A DNA stretch of 64,000 nucleotides, taken from positions 172,208 to 236,207 of the forward strand of contig SWDS01000010.1 of NCBI GenBank assembly GCA_005116745.1. The letters are read 5' to 3'. Of the stretch, positions 25,449 to 34,766 are shown piece after piece (the first letter of the stretch is position 1; each line of letters starts with the position of its first letter). The translations under genes and the position numbers were made by a program. The notes below the pieces were generated by a model that worked only from the letters and a program-made list of their open reading frames with translations, did not search any database and was not told where the DNA came from. This DNA comes from Nitrospira sp. GTDB taxonomy: Bacteria; Nitrospirota; Nitrospiria; Nitrospirales; Nitrospiraceae.

Positions 25449-26621
25449 ATGATTGCCATGACGCATCGTGACCGCCTCGTGCTGGCCATCGCGGCTGCCT
25501 GCTTTCTTATCATCTTCATCATTGAAGAATTCGCCCCGGCCAACGTTGTCGGTGCGTATGGGTATGTGTTGCCGATCTTGTTGGTGACCACTCTTCGGAA
25601 TCGAATGATCATGTTGGTGACGGTGCTGGCCTGTGTCATGGCGACCTATTCAGGGCTCCTCCAACCGACGAAGCCTGGCCGGTTTCAAGCCGCGGTCATC
25701 AATCGGAGTGTCGTTGTTGGCATTCTGCTGTCGGTGGCGTACTTGGGTGTGAGCTGGGAAGAGCGGAAGGGACGAGAGGAGGCGGCGAGGGCGGCGCTGG
25801 CCCGAGAAACCGAGAATTTGCTCAAAGCCAACACGCAACTGGTCCAGGCGAAAGATCAGCTGAATCGGTCGGAACGGTTGGCTGCGGTGGGACAGCTTGT
25901 GGCCTCCGTGGCGCACGAGGTGGGCACGCCGCTTCACTCAATCGCATGGCATGTCCAGGCTCTGGCCGAGGAGCCTGGTGTGACGCCGGAGATGAGGAAG
26001 CGGGTGACCATCATCGATGATCAGCTCACGCGGGTCGTTCGAATCATTCAGGATTTATTGTCTTCTACCAGGCCGCGCCAGCCTGAGTCGCACTGGCTTC
26101 CTGTGGAGGACGTGGTTGGCCCCTCGGCGGTCCTGATGGAACCGGCCTTCCATGAGAAAGGGATCACGTTGACAGTAGACATTCCAAAGGCCCTTCCGCT
26201 GGTGTGGGCGGACAAGGGGAAAATCCATCAAGTCTTGGTGAATGTCTTGGCCAATGCGCTTGCCGCAACCCCCGCCCAGGGAAAAGTCACCGTCATGGCA
26301 GGAAGTCGCGAGGCATCGTCAGCTGAACTGGACCGCGGTCGGCTGGTCGCAGAGGGTATGTCGTCGGTAGTGATTTCGATCGAGGTGCAGGACACAGGGT
26401 GTGGTATGCCGGAGGAAGACGCACAAAAAGCCTTTGAACCGTTTTTTACAACGAAGGCGGTTGGTAGGGGGACCGGCTTGGGGCTATTCTTGAGCCGCGA
26501 ATCGGTCGTGGCTCATGGTGGTAGCTTGACGCTGTCGAGTGAGATTGGGCGTGGCACGACTGTGACAATGACCTTGCCAGCGATGCGAAGAGAACCTATT
26601 CATAGGAAAGAGGAGGCGTGA
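25449..26621 (+). CDS. Membrane sensor histidine kinase
   Basis: 390 residues. Three or so membrane helices in residues 10-100 ([54 protein letters not shown]) form a small sensor without a large periplasmic domain. A coiled coil leads to the phosphoacceptor helix [20 protein letters not shown] (His). The ATPase domain has [22 protein letters not shown] and [18 protein letters not shown]. Its stop overlaps the response regulator start by ATGA, so the two form one unit. The short membrane sensor could read a lipid, redox or cell-envelope state; the signal is unknown. Confidence 0.92.
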   Translation: MIAMTHRDRLVLAIAAACFLIIFIIEEFAPANVVGAYGYVLPILLVTTLRNRMIMLVTVLACVMATYSGLLQPTKPGRFQAAVINRSVVVGILLSVAYLGVSWEERKGREEAARAALARETENLLKANTQLVQAKDQLNRSERLAAVGQLVASVAHEVGTPLHSIAWHVQALAEEPGVTPEMRKRVTIIDDQLTRVVRIIQDLLSSTRPRQPESHWLPVEDVVGPSAVLMEPAFHEKGITLTVDIPKALPLVWADKGKIHQVLVNVLANALAATPAQGKVTVMAGSREASSAELDRGRLVAEGMSSVVISIEVQDTGCGMPEEDAQKAFEPFFTTKAVGRGTGLGLFLSRESVVAHGGSLTLSSEIGRGTTVTMTLPAMRREPIHRKEEA

Positions 26622-28033
26622 TGCAACCAGCGACGATTTTGGTGGCCGACGACGATGCGGTTGCACGTGAGCTGTTGGCGGAAGCCCTCAGAAAGGAAGG
26701 GTATCACGTCGAGGCGTTCGCGAGTGGAGAAGCGGTCATTGCGCGTGGACGCCAGGGACGGGTCGATTTGGTGCTGACGGACATCCGCATGGGTGCGGTG
26801 GATGGGCTCACGGTCTTGCGGGAGTTCAAACGAGTGAGTCCGAACACGGCCGTGGTGGTGCTGACCGCATTCGGCTCTCTGGAGGGCGCGATCGAAGCGA
26901 TCAAGCAAGGGGCGTACGATTATTTGGCGAAGCCGTTCAAGAAAGAGGACATCAAACTGGTAGTCAAACGGGGGTTGGATCACTGTCGATTGCTCCAAGA
27001 GAATGCGCGGTTCCGAGAGGAGTTGAAGAGCAAGGACGCGTGGTCTCCGTTAGTCGGGAGTAGCACGGCCATGTTGGAAGTGTATAAGTTGGTCGCGCGC
27101 GTGGCGGAGAGTAAAAGCACGGTCCTGCTCCAGGGGGAAAGCGGAACCGGCAAAGAGCTCATTGCTCGGGCTATTCATACGAACGGCCCCCGCCGGGATA
27201 AGCCATTCATCCCAGTCAATTGCGGTGCGTTGCCCGATACCTTGCTGGAGTCGGAAATGTTTGGACATGAAAAAGGGTCCTTCACGGGGGCAATCGGGAC
27301 CAAGATCGGGCTCTTTGAATCAGCCACTGGAGGGACGCTATTTCTCGACGAGATCGGTGAGCTCGGACAGGCGTTACAAGTGAAGTTGTTACGGGTCATG
27401 CAGGATCAGGAGGTCCGCCGAGTCGGGAGCACCACATCCACCAGAGTGGATGTCCGGATCATCGCGGCAACGAATCGAGATCTTGAGCAGCTGGTGAAGG
27501 AGGGAAAGTTTCGGGACGACCTTTTCTACCGGTTGAAAGTCGTTCCGATCACGTTGCCGTCATTGGTCGACCGGCGGGAAGACATTCCGATGCTGGTGCA
27601 TCACTTTTTACAAAAGTGCGCGGCAGGGACGCAGCACGCGGTGCGAGGAGTCCTGCCGGAAACGATGGCGCTCTTGACTCAATATCGATGGCCAGGCAAC
27701 GTTCGAGAACTTGAAAATGCGATTGAACGCGCCGTATCGTTAAGCCACGGGCCTCTCCTGACGCCTGAAGACTTACCTGAGGTGATTCGCCAGCATGCAA
27801 CCAATGACGCTGATGCACGACTCTCACAAGTCGATCAGCTTGATGAGGTGTCTCTGACCTTAGAAGAAGTGGAAAAGCGGCATTTGATTCGTGTGCTCAA
27901 GGAAACGAAGGGAAATAAGGTGAAAGCGGCAAAGATCCTTGGCATCGATAGGCGAACGCTCTACCGTATGGCAGAGCGTTTCGGCCTGGATCTTGGAGAA
28001 GAGACTGAAGGCGCGGAAAAAGAGCCTGTCTAA
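26618..28033 (+). CDS. NtrC-family sigma-54-dependent response regulator
   Basis: 471 residues in three domains: receiver (ILVADDDAVARELLAEALRK, phospho-Asp in DLVLTDIRMGAVDG, Lys in LAKPFKKED), AAA+ activator (Walker A GESGTGKELIARAIH, sigma-54-contacting GSFTGAIG loop in which the usual GAFTGA is slightly altered, Walker B GGTLFLDEIGEL) and a Fis-type helix-turn-helix (KVKAAKILGIDRRTLYRMAE). It turns on sigma-54 promoters when phosphorylated by the upstream kinase. The gene converges on, and overlaps by 4 bp, the lipoprotein gene at 28030. Confidence 0.94.
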   Translation: MMQPATILVADDDAVARELLAEALRKEGYHVEAFASGEAVIARGRQGRVDLVLTDIRMGAVDGLTVLREFKRVSPNTAVVVLTAFGSLEGAIEAIKQGAYDYLAKPFKKEDIKLVVKRGLDHCRLLQENARFREELKSKDAWSPLVGSSTAMLEVYKLVARVAESKSTVLLQGESGTGKELIARAIHTNGPRRDKPFIPVNCGALPDTLLESEMFGHEKGSFTGAIGTKIGLFESATGGTLFLDEIGELGQALQVKLLRVMQDQEVRRVGSTTSTRVDVRIIAATNRDLEQLVKEGKFRDDLFYRLKVVPITLPSLVDRREDIPMLVHHFLQKCAAGTQHAVRGVLPETMALLTQYRWPGNVRELENAIERAVSLSHGPLLTPEDLPEVIRQHATNDADARLSQVDQLDEVSLTLEEVEKRHLIRVLKETKGNKVKAAKILGIDRRTLYRMAERFGLDLGEETEGAEKEPV

Positions 28034-28521
28034 GGCTTCGATCCGTAAAAGGTCTCGGTCGTGTACGTGGTCTGTACGATCTTCAACTCGTTCTTAATCA
28101 AACGGACCTTATTTTCAGCACTTTGAGGACCTTGAGGTTGGGTGGGAACCCATCCATCGAACATCGTTTGCTTGCCTTCCGACGAGACTTGTAGCCGGAG
28201 ACGAGAGCTCTGGTCAGTTTCCGCCGTCACAGCCGCTTGGGCACGGCTTCTGACCACACCAAACCGTCCTCTCACGAGCCAATCCCAGATACTGGGCTGC
28301 TCGTCTCTGTAGCCTGTCTGAAGCTGCGTTCCATCCTTCCAATCCACATTGTAGTTGTCGTCTGCCAACACTTTAGTCACAGCCGCTTTCACTCGGTCTG
28401 CCGATGCCGGCAATGTGACTTCAACGACTTCTGATGGTAATGGGGGTTGTGGAGGAACGCTGGAACAACCAAAGGCAAAAACGGTAAGAGCGACGATGGC
28501 GAGACTGTCCTTTCGGATCAT
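28030..28521 (-). CDS. Lipoprotein of unknown function
   Basis: 163 residues. Signal peptide with a lipobox (LAIVALTVFAFGCSS) and a Pro-rich spacer PPQPPLP. The mature part reads VTLPASADRVKAAVTKVLAD then DDNYNVDWKDGTQLQTGYRD, a pattern of an alpha/beta domain often found in BamC-like or other envelope lipoproteins; I do not assign one. Its start overlaps the stop of the RAM-domain gene by 4 bp, so both are in one transcript. Confidence 0.7.
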   Translation of the reverse strand: MIRKDSLAIVALTVFAFGCSSVPPQPPLPSEVVEVTLPASADRVKAAVTKVLADDNYNVDWKDGTQLQTGYRDEQPSIWDWLVRGRFGVVRSRAQAAVTAETDQSSRLRLQVSSEGKQTMFDGWVPTQPQGPQSAENKVRLIKNELKIVQTTYTTETFYGSKP

Positions 28522-28772
28522 TTTGTTCTGGCCTCCTTCAGCCGGTATACGAGGTGAGTATCGGTCTGTGTCACTCCTTCGATACGATGTATGCGACTCA
28601 AGACCAGTTGGGTCAACGCATCTTGGTCCACTATGTCAGCTATTGCGATGATGTCCGGCTTGCCCCAACAGGGATCAATCGTTTTGATCTCTTTAATTTC
28701 CCCCAGCGCGTTAACGACAGCAGCTGTTTGTCCAGGGAGAACATTGATGAGCACGTACGCCCGATCAGACAT
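28518..28772 (-). CDS. Stand-alone Lrp/AsnC ligand-binding (RAM) domain protein
   Basis: 84 residues from MSDRAYVLINVLPGQTAAVV at 28772; the frame stays open to 28952, so a longer form is possible. The sequence fits one RAM domain: a beta-alpha-beta unit, then KTIDPCWGKPDIIAIADIVD, then LVLSRIHRIEGVTQTDTHLV. There is no DNA-binding part. Such free RAM domains bind small effectors, usually amino acids, and may act alone or with a full-length Lrp protein. Coupled to the lipoprotein gene by a 4-bp overlap. Confidence 0.8.
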   Translation of the reverse strand: MSDRAYVLINVLPGQTAAVVNALGEIKEIKTIDPCWGKPDIIAIADIVDQDALTQLVLSRIHRIEGVTQTDTHLVYRLKEARTK

Positions 28773-28938
28773 CCCTTGATCTCCCGGAGCTGGACCATGA
28801 ATGGTATACGGAATGTCCCCGGAAGTGGGTTGCCTTATAGCAAAGTCATTCTGCCCTGTCAACCCGGGCTTGACTTTCATGGCCTTGGATGATGGTGCGA
28901 TAGAAGGAATCCTCTTTAAGTTTGATTTCATCATGGTC

Positions 28939-30348
28939 TCACTTTGGCGCAACCAGCACTTCGATCCGGCAGTGCTCGCTCACGCTTGTTAGGGTGGTTT
29001 CCAGCCGTTTCGGACTCCCGATGCGGCCTTCCGGATCGTACATAAAGCAAAATACGGTTGTGCATCGCCCTTGCGCTCGATAATAGGCGGAGTCCGCTGC
29101 GACCTGATCGGCAAGTTCCTTCGTGGTCACTCCTGGTCCGGTCTTTTTTGCCACGATTGCGATCTGATCTCGATTGACCAGGAGCGTCGTTCTTGGCGCG
29201 CCTCCTGTGTAGGGTGGCGTCCATTCATCGGTCGCGACTTCGTCAAATTCCACCTTCAATAATGCGCACAAGAGGTCCTGTAGGTCATGATCGTCATCGA
29301 CCTCAAGTGTCGGACGATAGTCTTTCCGAAGTCGGAGCTGGCGGGCTACGGAGTGGAAGCGAAGGCAGACTTTTCTGATGAGATTGAGTGGATCTTGGTC
29401 CAGTGTGGACTCGATCACATGAGCGATACTCAAGCCGATTGCCTGTTTGCCTGCCGGAGTATCTTGCGGAGCATGGATCAGACTTAGCGACAACTCTGGG
29501 GGCATCGATGGATTATTCGACATAGGGGGTGGGGGAGGAATGTGTGGTTGTGTTGGCGTTGAGGAAACGATCGGAGCGGCTATGGGCGATGGCACGACTT
29601 CTATTGGTCTCTCAATCGCTGATGGCGTGGACTGAGCTGCGGGTGCAGGAGGAGGGGAAGGGATGGGGGTGGCGACGGCGACGGAGAGAGGAGGTGGCTG
29701 GGGTATGACAGGCATGGGTGTCAGCGACGGTGTTGGAGATGGCGTAGGAGTCGGAGTCACGGTCGATGTTGGAATCGGGGTCGGTGCCGGCACGATGATC
29801 AGAGGCTCAGGTATGGGCGGCTGTGATTGAGGTGTGGGGAGCAGAGGAGCAATCGACGGTTCCACATGTGTTGTCATGGCCACAGCGACAGTCATCGGCG
29901 AGGGTGTCGGTTCCGTCACAGTGGGCTGGGGTGTAGCTGGGACCAGCACCATACGAGCTGTATTGCTGACGCTTGCCTCGGGTGATGGCTCTGGTTTTGG
30001 TGGAGGCTTGAGTCCCTGAAGGTCCAGCTTCCGGTCCTCCAAGGTGTGTATGAGGCCCTTAATGACAGCAAGGCTCTGGGCCACCTCGGCCTTATTCGCC
30101 GTACGAAGTTTGAAGTTGAGATAGGTTTGAAACTCCTGGGATCGCTCGCCGAACGCGTGACGCAAGCACTCGCGAAACTGCAGCTCGGCTTTGCTTTGCG
30201 CAGCATCACGATACGGAAAGCCTTCTTGACTGAGGTCATTGATCGCTGCCAATACTTCCTGAAGCTTGGCGATTCCGAGTGTGGCCTCTTCGATCGGATC
30301 GGTTTTTGATCGAGGCCGCTGATGTTCTACTGCGCGTGCTCGTGCCAT
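28939..30348 (-). CDS. Proline-rich protein with a degenerate DpnII/MboI-type nuclease domain
   Basis: 469 residues from MARARAVEHQRPR at 30348; upstream frame to 30519 looks non-coding. Residues 1-112 are helical (ATLGIAKLQEVLAAINDLSQ; FRECLRHAFGERSQEFQTYL). Residues ~114-285 are a Pro/Thr/Ser linker with TPTPSPTP-type repeats. The C-terminal domain matches the DpnII/MboI PD-(D/E)XK module (DLQDLLCALLKVEFDEVATD, EWTPPYTGGAPR, FCFMYDPEGRIGSPKRLE). In that family R-x-D-F and V-x-E-V-K carry the active site. Here they read RTTLL (Thr388 for Asp) and IAIVAKK (Val399 for Glu), so cleavage is unlikely. It may bind DNA or act as a sensor. Confidence 0.65.
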   Translation of the reverse strand: MARARAVEHQRPRSKTDPIEEATLGIAKLQEVLAAINDLSQEGFPYRDAAQSKAELQFRECLRHAFGERSQEFQTYLNFKLRTANKAEVAQSLAVIKGLIHTLEDRKLDLQGLKPPPKPEPSPEASVSNTARMVLVPATPQPTVTEPTPSPMTVAVAMTTHVEPSIAPLLPTPQSQPPIPEPLIIVPAPTPIPTSTVTPTPTPSPTPSLTPMPVIPQPPPLSVAVATPIPSPPPAPAAQSTPSAIERPIEVVPSPIAAPIVSSTPTQPHIPPPPPMSNNPSMPPELSLSLIHAPQDTPAGKQAIGLSIAHVIESTLDQDPLNLIRKVCLRFHSVARQLRLRKDYRPTLEVDDDHDLQDLLCALLKVEFDEVATDEWTPPYTGGAPRTTLLVNRDQIAIVAKKTGPGVTTKELADQVAADSAYYRAQGRCTTVFCFMYDPEGRIGSPKRLETTLTSVSEHCRIEVLVAPK

Positions 30349-30540
30349 GGTTGTGTGAAAAAAGTCTAACTGAGGGGGGAGAACCTGACAAGAAAACAGC
30401 ACATTTTGACGGGGGATATGCCGTAATGGCCAGGGCTGCGTCCAGGGAAGATCGAATTGAACCACTCTGCATGGACCGGCCGCCAAGAATGGCGGCCGGG
30501 TGTGTACTTTCCGTATCAAGTTATTCCGTGATTCGACGTG

Positions 30541-31083
30541 CTACGCTGCCCCTTTCGATGCCATATGTTCACAAGATCCGGCGCAGCGACGGCACAACTC
30601 GGCGCATTGCTTGACCATCTGATCGTCTCCTCCTACCTGTTCGCAGCTCTTCGCGCAGAGCCGACAGATCTCAGAACAGAGGCTGCACGTGCGGTCGTGC
30701 AGCAAAGACTCCCGCGCCATGAAATCGGCGGTCGTCGTGCAGAGCTGTGCACAGTCCATCAATAACCGGATATGGTCAGGGGCTGCATGCCGACCTCCAA
30801 GTTTTAAACAATGATCGATCATGTGGATGCAGGTTACATGGCAGTCTTGGCAGAGCTGAATACAGCGTCGCATCTCCTCGCTCATGCGGTGGCCGTCCAT
30901 GGTGGTCGCTTCGCCTGACCTGTGGAGAAGCGAAGAGTCCGGGAGTGCCTGAGGCTCTCGCATCGGACCATGGCCCGCATCGTGTGCGGCAGCCTCTACC
31001 CCTCGCGACATCATCAACGACACACCCGTAGTGAGTAGCGATGCACCGGTGGCCACAAATATTCTTCTGCTGATATCTGACAT
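30541..31083 (-). CDS. Tat-exported four-helix-bundle copper-storage protein (Csp-like)
   Basis: 180 residues. The start has a twin-arginine signal (SRRIFVATGASLLTTGVSLM), so the folded protein is exported. The mature part is a Cys-rich helical bundle: CIQLCQDCHVTCIHM, LLMDCAQLCTTTADF, CSLCSEICRLCAKSCEQ, CAELCRRCAGSC. This spacing lines the inside of Csp proteins, which bind many Cu(I) ions. It would store or detoxify copper in the periplasm. Short exported and membrane proteins of unknown role follow upstream in the same direction. DUF326-type annotation would also apply. Confidence 0.9.
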   Translation of the reverse strand: MSDISRRIFVATGASLLTTGVSLMMSRGVEAAAHDAGHGPMREPQALPDSSLLHRSGEATTMDGHRMSEEMRRCIQLCQDCHVTCIHMIDHCLKLGGRHAAPDHIRLLMDCAQLCTTTADFMARESLLHDRTCSLCSEICRLCAKSCEQVGGDDQMVKQCAELCRRCAGSCEHMASKGAA

Positions 31084-31194
31084 ACGTCCCCCTTGTGTGC
31101 TCTCTGGTCCAGGTTGATCGCGTGGATCTAGAGAAAAGAAACTGTCAAGCGTTGCTTGCTAGCCTAGAGACAAATGCAAAACGGAGAGGGGGTA

Positions 31195-31527
31195 TCAAAT
31201 CCTCAGGATTGTTGTGTGGATCGAAAGATGGATGGGTGTATTGGCGTTACGTGGTGGGTTAGTGATTCGAACAAGCGGAACGAACGTATCAGGAAGAAGA
31301 TGAACGGGCAACGCGCATTCCAGATGGAACGTATTGGCGGCGGAGTGAGATACAAACTGTGATTGCGGGCCTATGTCGAGAAACGCATCGCATGTTCCGC
31401 GTACGGGCTCCTCTGTCCCTGAGGAGCAGTCCATCGCACCTGTTTGTGGCAACGGCAGGACACAGGCATAGGCGTTGAAGGTGAGGACGACGAGCAGGAC
31501 TGCCAAAAAGACAGAAATCCGTGCCAT
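31195..31527 (-). CDS. Small exported protein of unknown function
   Basis: 110 residues from the ATG at 31527. A strong signal peptide (ARISVFLAVLLVVLTFNAYA) is followed by CVLPLPQTGAMDCSSGTEEP and a run with four Cys in the first 60 mature residues (…VRGTCDAFLDIGPQSQFVSH). No catalytic motif. A Cys straight after AYA could be read as a lipobox (NAYAC), making it a lipoprotein. It lies 110 bp upstream of the copper-protein gene on the same strand, which suggests but does not prove a metal link. Confidence 0.55.
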   Translation of the reverse strand: MARISVFLAVLLVVLTFNAYACVLPLPQTGAMDCSSGTEEPVRGTCDAFLDIGPQSQFVSHSAANTFHLECALPVHLLPDTFVPLVRITNPPRNANTPIHLSIHTTILRI

Positions 31528-31744
31528 TCCTAGGATGCTACGCCTTGCTTGGGGTGCTGTCAATGCAGGTTTCTAATAGTTTGGCTATGGGGAAGTTCCC
31601 GGACACACGCCAGCCGGTCAGCGAAAGGTTCCACAGGATAGGGACGCCGTTGAGCATTCCAGAGGAAATAGGAGGCAGGGTATTGAACCGAGAAGGGACT
31701 CGAGAAGCGAATGGAGTAAGGGTATGCGGGGCCATGATCTTCCA

Positions 31745-32086
31745 CTACTTGCCACCAGCTAGCCCGGGCTTGTCCCTGATTCCTGCCACGATGAGTTTTT
31801 GAAAGTAGACAGATTCAGCGGTTGTGGGTAATTGGGGCTCTGTAGAAGCTAGTGCGGAAGCTGGTGTTTCGATACCCAAGGTGCGAACTGAGTCTGTGTG
31901 TTTGCCGATGGTCAAGGAAAGGAGGAGCCCACCGAGCATTCCCCATGTGAGGACTCCGAATACGATAAGAATACACAAGGCCGGAATTGCAGCGATGGCC
32001 CACTTCACCATGAAAATGACCATCGAGAAGAATGGCATACGGATGTCTGTCACTACTACGGCTTGCTTATTCGTGTCATCTACCAT
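31745..32086 (-). CDS. Small inner membrane protein of unknown function
   Basis: 113 residues. A GGAGG lies 7 bp before the ATG at 32086 (ATG at 32089 also possible). One or two membrane helices are clear: FFSMVIFMVKWAIAAIPALC and ILIVFGVLTWGMLGGLLLSL; the C-terminal ~50 residues are soluble and carry TAESVYFQKLIVAGIRDKPG. No family recognised. Single gene with ~180 bp to its neighbours on each side. Confidence 0.6.
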   Translation of the reverse strand: MVDDTNKQAVVVTDIRMPFFSMVIFMVKWAIAAIPALCILIVFGVLTWGMLGGLLLSLTIGKHTDSVRTLGIETPASALASTEPQLPTTAESVYFQKLIVAGIRDKPGLAGGK

Positions 32087-32314
32087 CATCGCACCTCCAT
32101 TGTGTCGCCAAGCTAGGCCGACCATGGGGAGGTGTCAAGGCTCTGGCGAGTAGCAAAGAGGCGTGTGGCTTTGCTCCAGCGTTGAATTTTCGAAGAAGGC
32201 TACGCCTATTCGGTTTGCGATATCAGGAAAAGGGGGAGAGGCTTGCGCGTAGTTCAACGGGGCGAGAGTCTAGCGGACCCAGTTGTGCTATGTGATGGAA
32301 ATGTTGAAACACAC

Positions 32315-32695
32315 TTACGCCGCCTTGCGGCTGTTGGCTAGGGCGAAGAGTTTGTCAGTGACTTCGATGTTTTCTTTGATCTTCTGAGCGAGGGCTGTGC
32401 CTTTTTCACTGAGCTGTAGCTTGACGATCTTCCTATTCGCATTGACCTGTGGTTTGCGTATCCATCCATTTCTCTGGAACGTTTGAACGGTCTTGACCGC
32501 TGAGAGGTTCTGAATGCAGAGCGCCGAAGCGATTTCAACCACCAGGCACTGAGGATGCCGGTCAAGATAGAGCAACATTCCTGCCTGGATAGGAGAGACG
32601 CCAAGAGGTTGCAAACGGTGACCGAAAAAGCCCTGAAGACGGAGAACAGTTTCTAGTGTTGAAGGTCTGCTTGTCTTGCCTTGAAACGGAGCCAT
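32315..32695 (-). CDS. MarR-family transcriptional regulator
   Basis: 126 residues with the MarR winged-helix layout: an N-terminal dimer helix, PLGVSPIQAGMLLYLDRHPQ, the recognition region EIASALCIQNLSAVKTVQTF, the wing (RNGWIRKPQVNANRKIVKLQ) and LSEKGTALAQKIKENIEVTD. Dimeric repressors of this type usually respond to small phenolic or oxidising ligands. No target operon is adjacent in an obvious divergent arrangement, so it may regulate itself or distant genes. Confidence 0.8.
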   Translation of the reverse strand: MAPFQGKTSRPSTLETVLRLQGFFGHRLQPLGVSPIQAGMLLYLDRHPQCLVVEIASALCIQNLSAVKTVQTFQRNGWIRKPQVNANRKIVKLQLSEKGTALAQKIKENIEVTDKLFALANSRKAA

Positions 32696-33524
32696 AGGGA
32701 GAAGTATAGCTCAAGATGGTAGAAGCGAAAGGAATAAACACGAACATCGTAAAGTCTGTAGGCATTTTCTGTCCATATAAAACGCCATCCTTGTTCGTGA
32801 AGAATACGCCATGCTCGTTGTCGGTTCAATGAGTTGCGACGGTGGAACTATTTATCACGGGTTCTTATGCGGATCGGCGTAAGCCCCTCTTCTGGTAGCG
32901 GTCAGTCGGGTACGACTGCTTTGGGTCGGGATTCGCCTGTCAGGCATCGGGCAAGTACCAGCCAGAAGCGGACGTTCGGCGCCGAGATTGCGCCGCCGCA
33001 AAGTGGTTCTCAGCCCTGTCGCATGAACGTTCGCTATAACTGGGCCAATAGAACGGAAGTTGTCATATCCCGCCACACGCCTTCCTCCTATTGAGCAGAC
33101 CTGGAACCGTGCCTCTCAGATGTCAGCCTCAGCGCTGAATCGCATCGGCGTCGTGCCTGCCACATCAACCTGTGATCCTGCCGCGCTCATGTTCACCTCA
33201 GCATACAGGAGTCCTTCCTACGAGGGGCCATGGAACGGACGGTGCGATACACCGCCATATGCTCAATGGTGATCAGGAACGAACGGCGCGGGACATGCTG
33301 AACCCACCCAACAGTCATGAAGCATGCCAACGTGCCCACGGGCTGTCAGTCAGTCACTGAGCATGCTCCCGCTACGCAACGTACGTGTTGTCTCCAGGGA
33401 TCGTCAGCGCAGTACTTTAAAACGGTTAGAATCGCTGTGGCGCAATAGAACCGCTTCCGTTCCATTGCCCCTGGGACGACAGCTTGCCGATACGGTTGCA
33501 GAGCAGCTATGCTGACTCACTGGC
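32696..33524. other. Gene-poor stretch, probably decayed DNA
   Basis: About 830 bp with only short, low-quality frames on both strands. None has a ribosome site and a recognisable domain. The block around 32925-32990 (ctgctttgggtcgg … agccagaagcggacgttcgg) resembles the flanks of the MITE-like element at 34378 and may be an old duplicated non-coding sequence. Confidence 0.55.
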
Positions 33525-34196
33525 ATGACACGATCCGGCGTCCTATTTTATCCGTTCCATCTGTGCCACGAGCGCACCTTGCAGCGGCTGCTGGAGCGGT
33601 ATCAGCAGGTGCATTTCCGGGACTATATGGCCATACAAATCAGTCTTTTCTGCGGGACAATGGCCTTTCCCGACCGTATGGGAGATGCCTTCCCCGACCT
33701 CCTGGCAAGCAAGCGACTGGTGTAGGGGTACAACGTCAGCGGACCGCTCAAGCCGGACACCTGTATCGCCGTGGATCGTGATCTCACAGATTCAACGTGG
33801 CGTGGGCTCTTTCATTGCGCACTGGTGGAGAATCGCCGATTCCAACGCGGCCTGTTCGAGGACACAGACATCACTGGGCGTCACAACGATGGCCCTGCCG
33901 AGCAGCCCTTGGTGGTTCGTCTGAAGGATGTTTCGTTCGAGACGACTCCCTTTTCGGTGGCCGGTATCCGTCAACTCAGCCGGCGACGGCTCATCGGCAG
34001 AGACGCGGATCTCTTCGACTATGGCCTTGCCCTCCTGAAAACCTCCGCCTCACTGGTGTATACCATACAACTGGCGACGGCTGAACAGCTGGCCGTTGCG
34101 ACTGACTCACGTGCCCATTTCACCTTACTCACTCGGCTGATAGAACGAATGGGCGTCACGATCGAGAATGGGTTGATCGAACAAGGCCTATCGTAA
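33525..34196 (+). pseudogene. Conserved-looking protein gene with one in-frame amber stop
   Basis: A 223-codon frame runs from 33525 to 34196 with a single TAG at 33723-33725 and no frameshift. The upstream part reads VLFYPFHLCHERTLQRLLER and YMAIQISLFCGTMAFPDRMG; the downstream part GYNVSGPLKPDTCIAVDRDL continues the same style to VTIENGLIEQGLS. Codon quality is equal on both sides. The family is not recognised; the sequence looks like a soluble helical protein. Either a recent nonsense mutation, a sequencing error, or suppression of TAG could explain it. Confidence 0.6.
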
Positions 34197-34377
34197 CCCG
34201 TACACTCAGGTCTGCGAGAATCTCCGCCCATGCCTGCCCCATCAACGCCCCACACAATTCCGGATGTCACTGAAGACATTGAGACCGGCAGCGGCAGCGG
34301 ATTGGGGAGAAGCCGGGATAACGGACTATTCGATCAGATGAGGGCAACTGACGCCGTGTACTTCTGCTTTGGGTCGA

Positions 34378-34522
34378 GGCCGTGTGAAAACTCTTATGCA
34401 GTTCGATTTTGCATGATTTCAGGGGTCATCAGACCATTACCAGGCTCGAAATAATCGAATACAGGTCATTCTGAGAGGTCAATTTTCTTTGACGCCAATT
34501 CCTTTCCCGTTTTCACACGGCC
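34378..34522. mobile_element. 145-bp MITE-like element with 14-bp perfect inverted ends
   Basis: Ends are GGCCGTGTGAAAAC at 34378-34391 and its exact reverse complement at 34509-34522. The flanks carry a near-identical direct repeat, ttgggtcga on the left and ttggtcga on the right, consistent with a target duplication. The interior has no coding frame. Removing it joins ctgctttgggtcga to aagcggtcgtttgacg. Confidence 0.75.
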
Positions 34523-34766
34523 TTGGTCGAAAGCGGTCGTTTGACGCCTGTGCCGGCGTTGTTCGTCACAGCGTATTACAGAGGGAACCCATGATAAGAA
34601 CGAAACGAGAAGGACATGGGGATCTCGCAGGGTGGTCCAGTGTAGAAGGGCTGGACTGAATGGTGATATTAATCAGCGGGACGTTGTCAGAAGGCCTGGC
34701 AATGATGTGTCGGTCTTGCTCCTCACTGGCGGACCCACCACAATCTGGCAGGGCAGCATTGCGTGT

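Noticed and set aside
29500..30010. Tandem-looking GGTGTCGG/GGAGTCGG repeats that could suggest a CRISPR or VNTR array
   Set aside because: They are the codons of the Pro/Thr-rich linker; units differ in length and sequence and there are no unique spacers. No CRISPR array was seen anywhere in the window.
31521..31802. A 93-codon plus-strand frame
   Set aside because: No ribosome site, no domain, and it overlaps the starts or ends of two better supported minus-strand genes.
34230..34454. A 74-codon plus-strand frame
   Set aside because: It runs through the end of the MITE-like element; no ribosome site or known domain.
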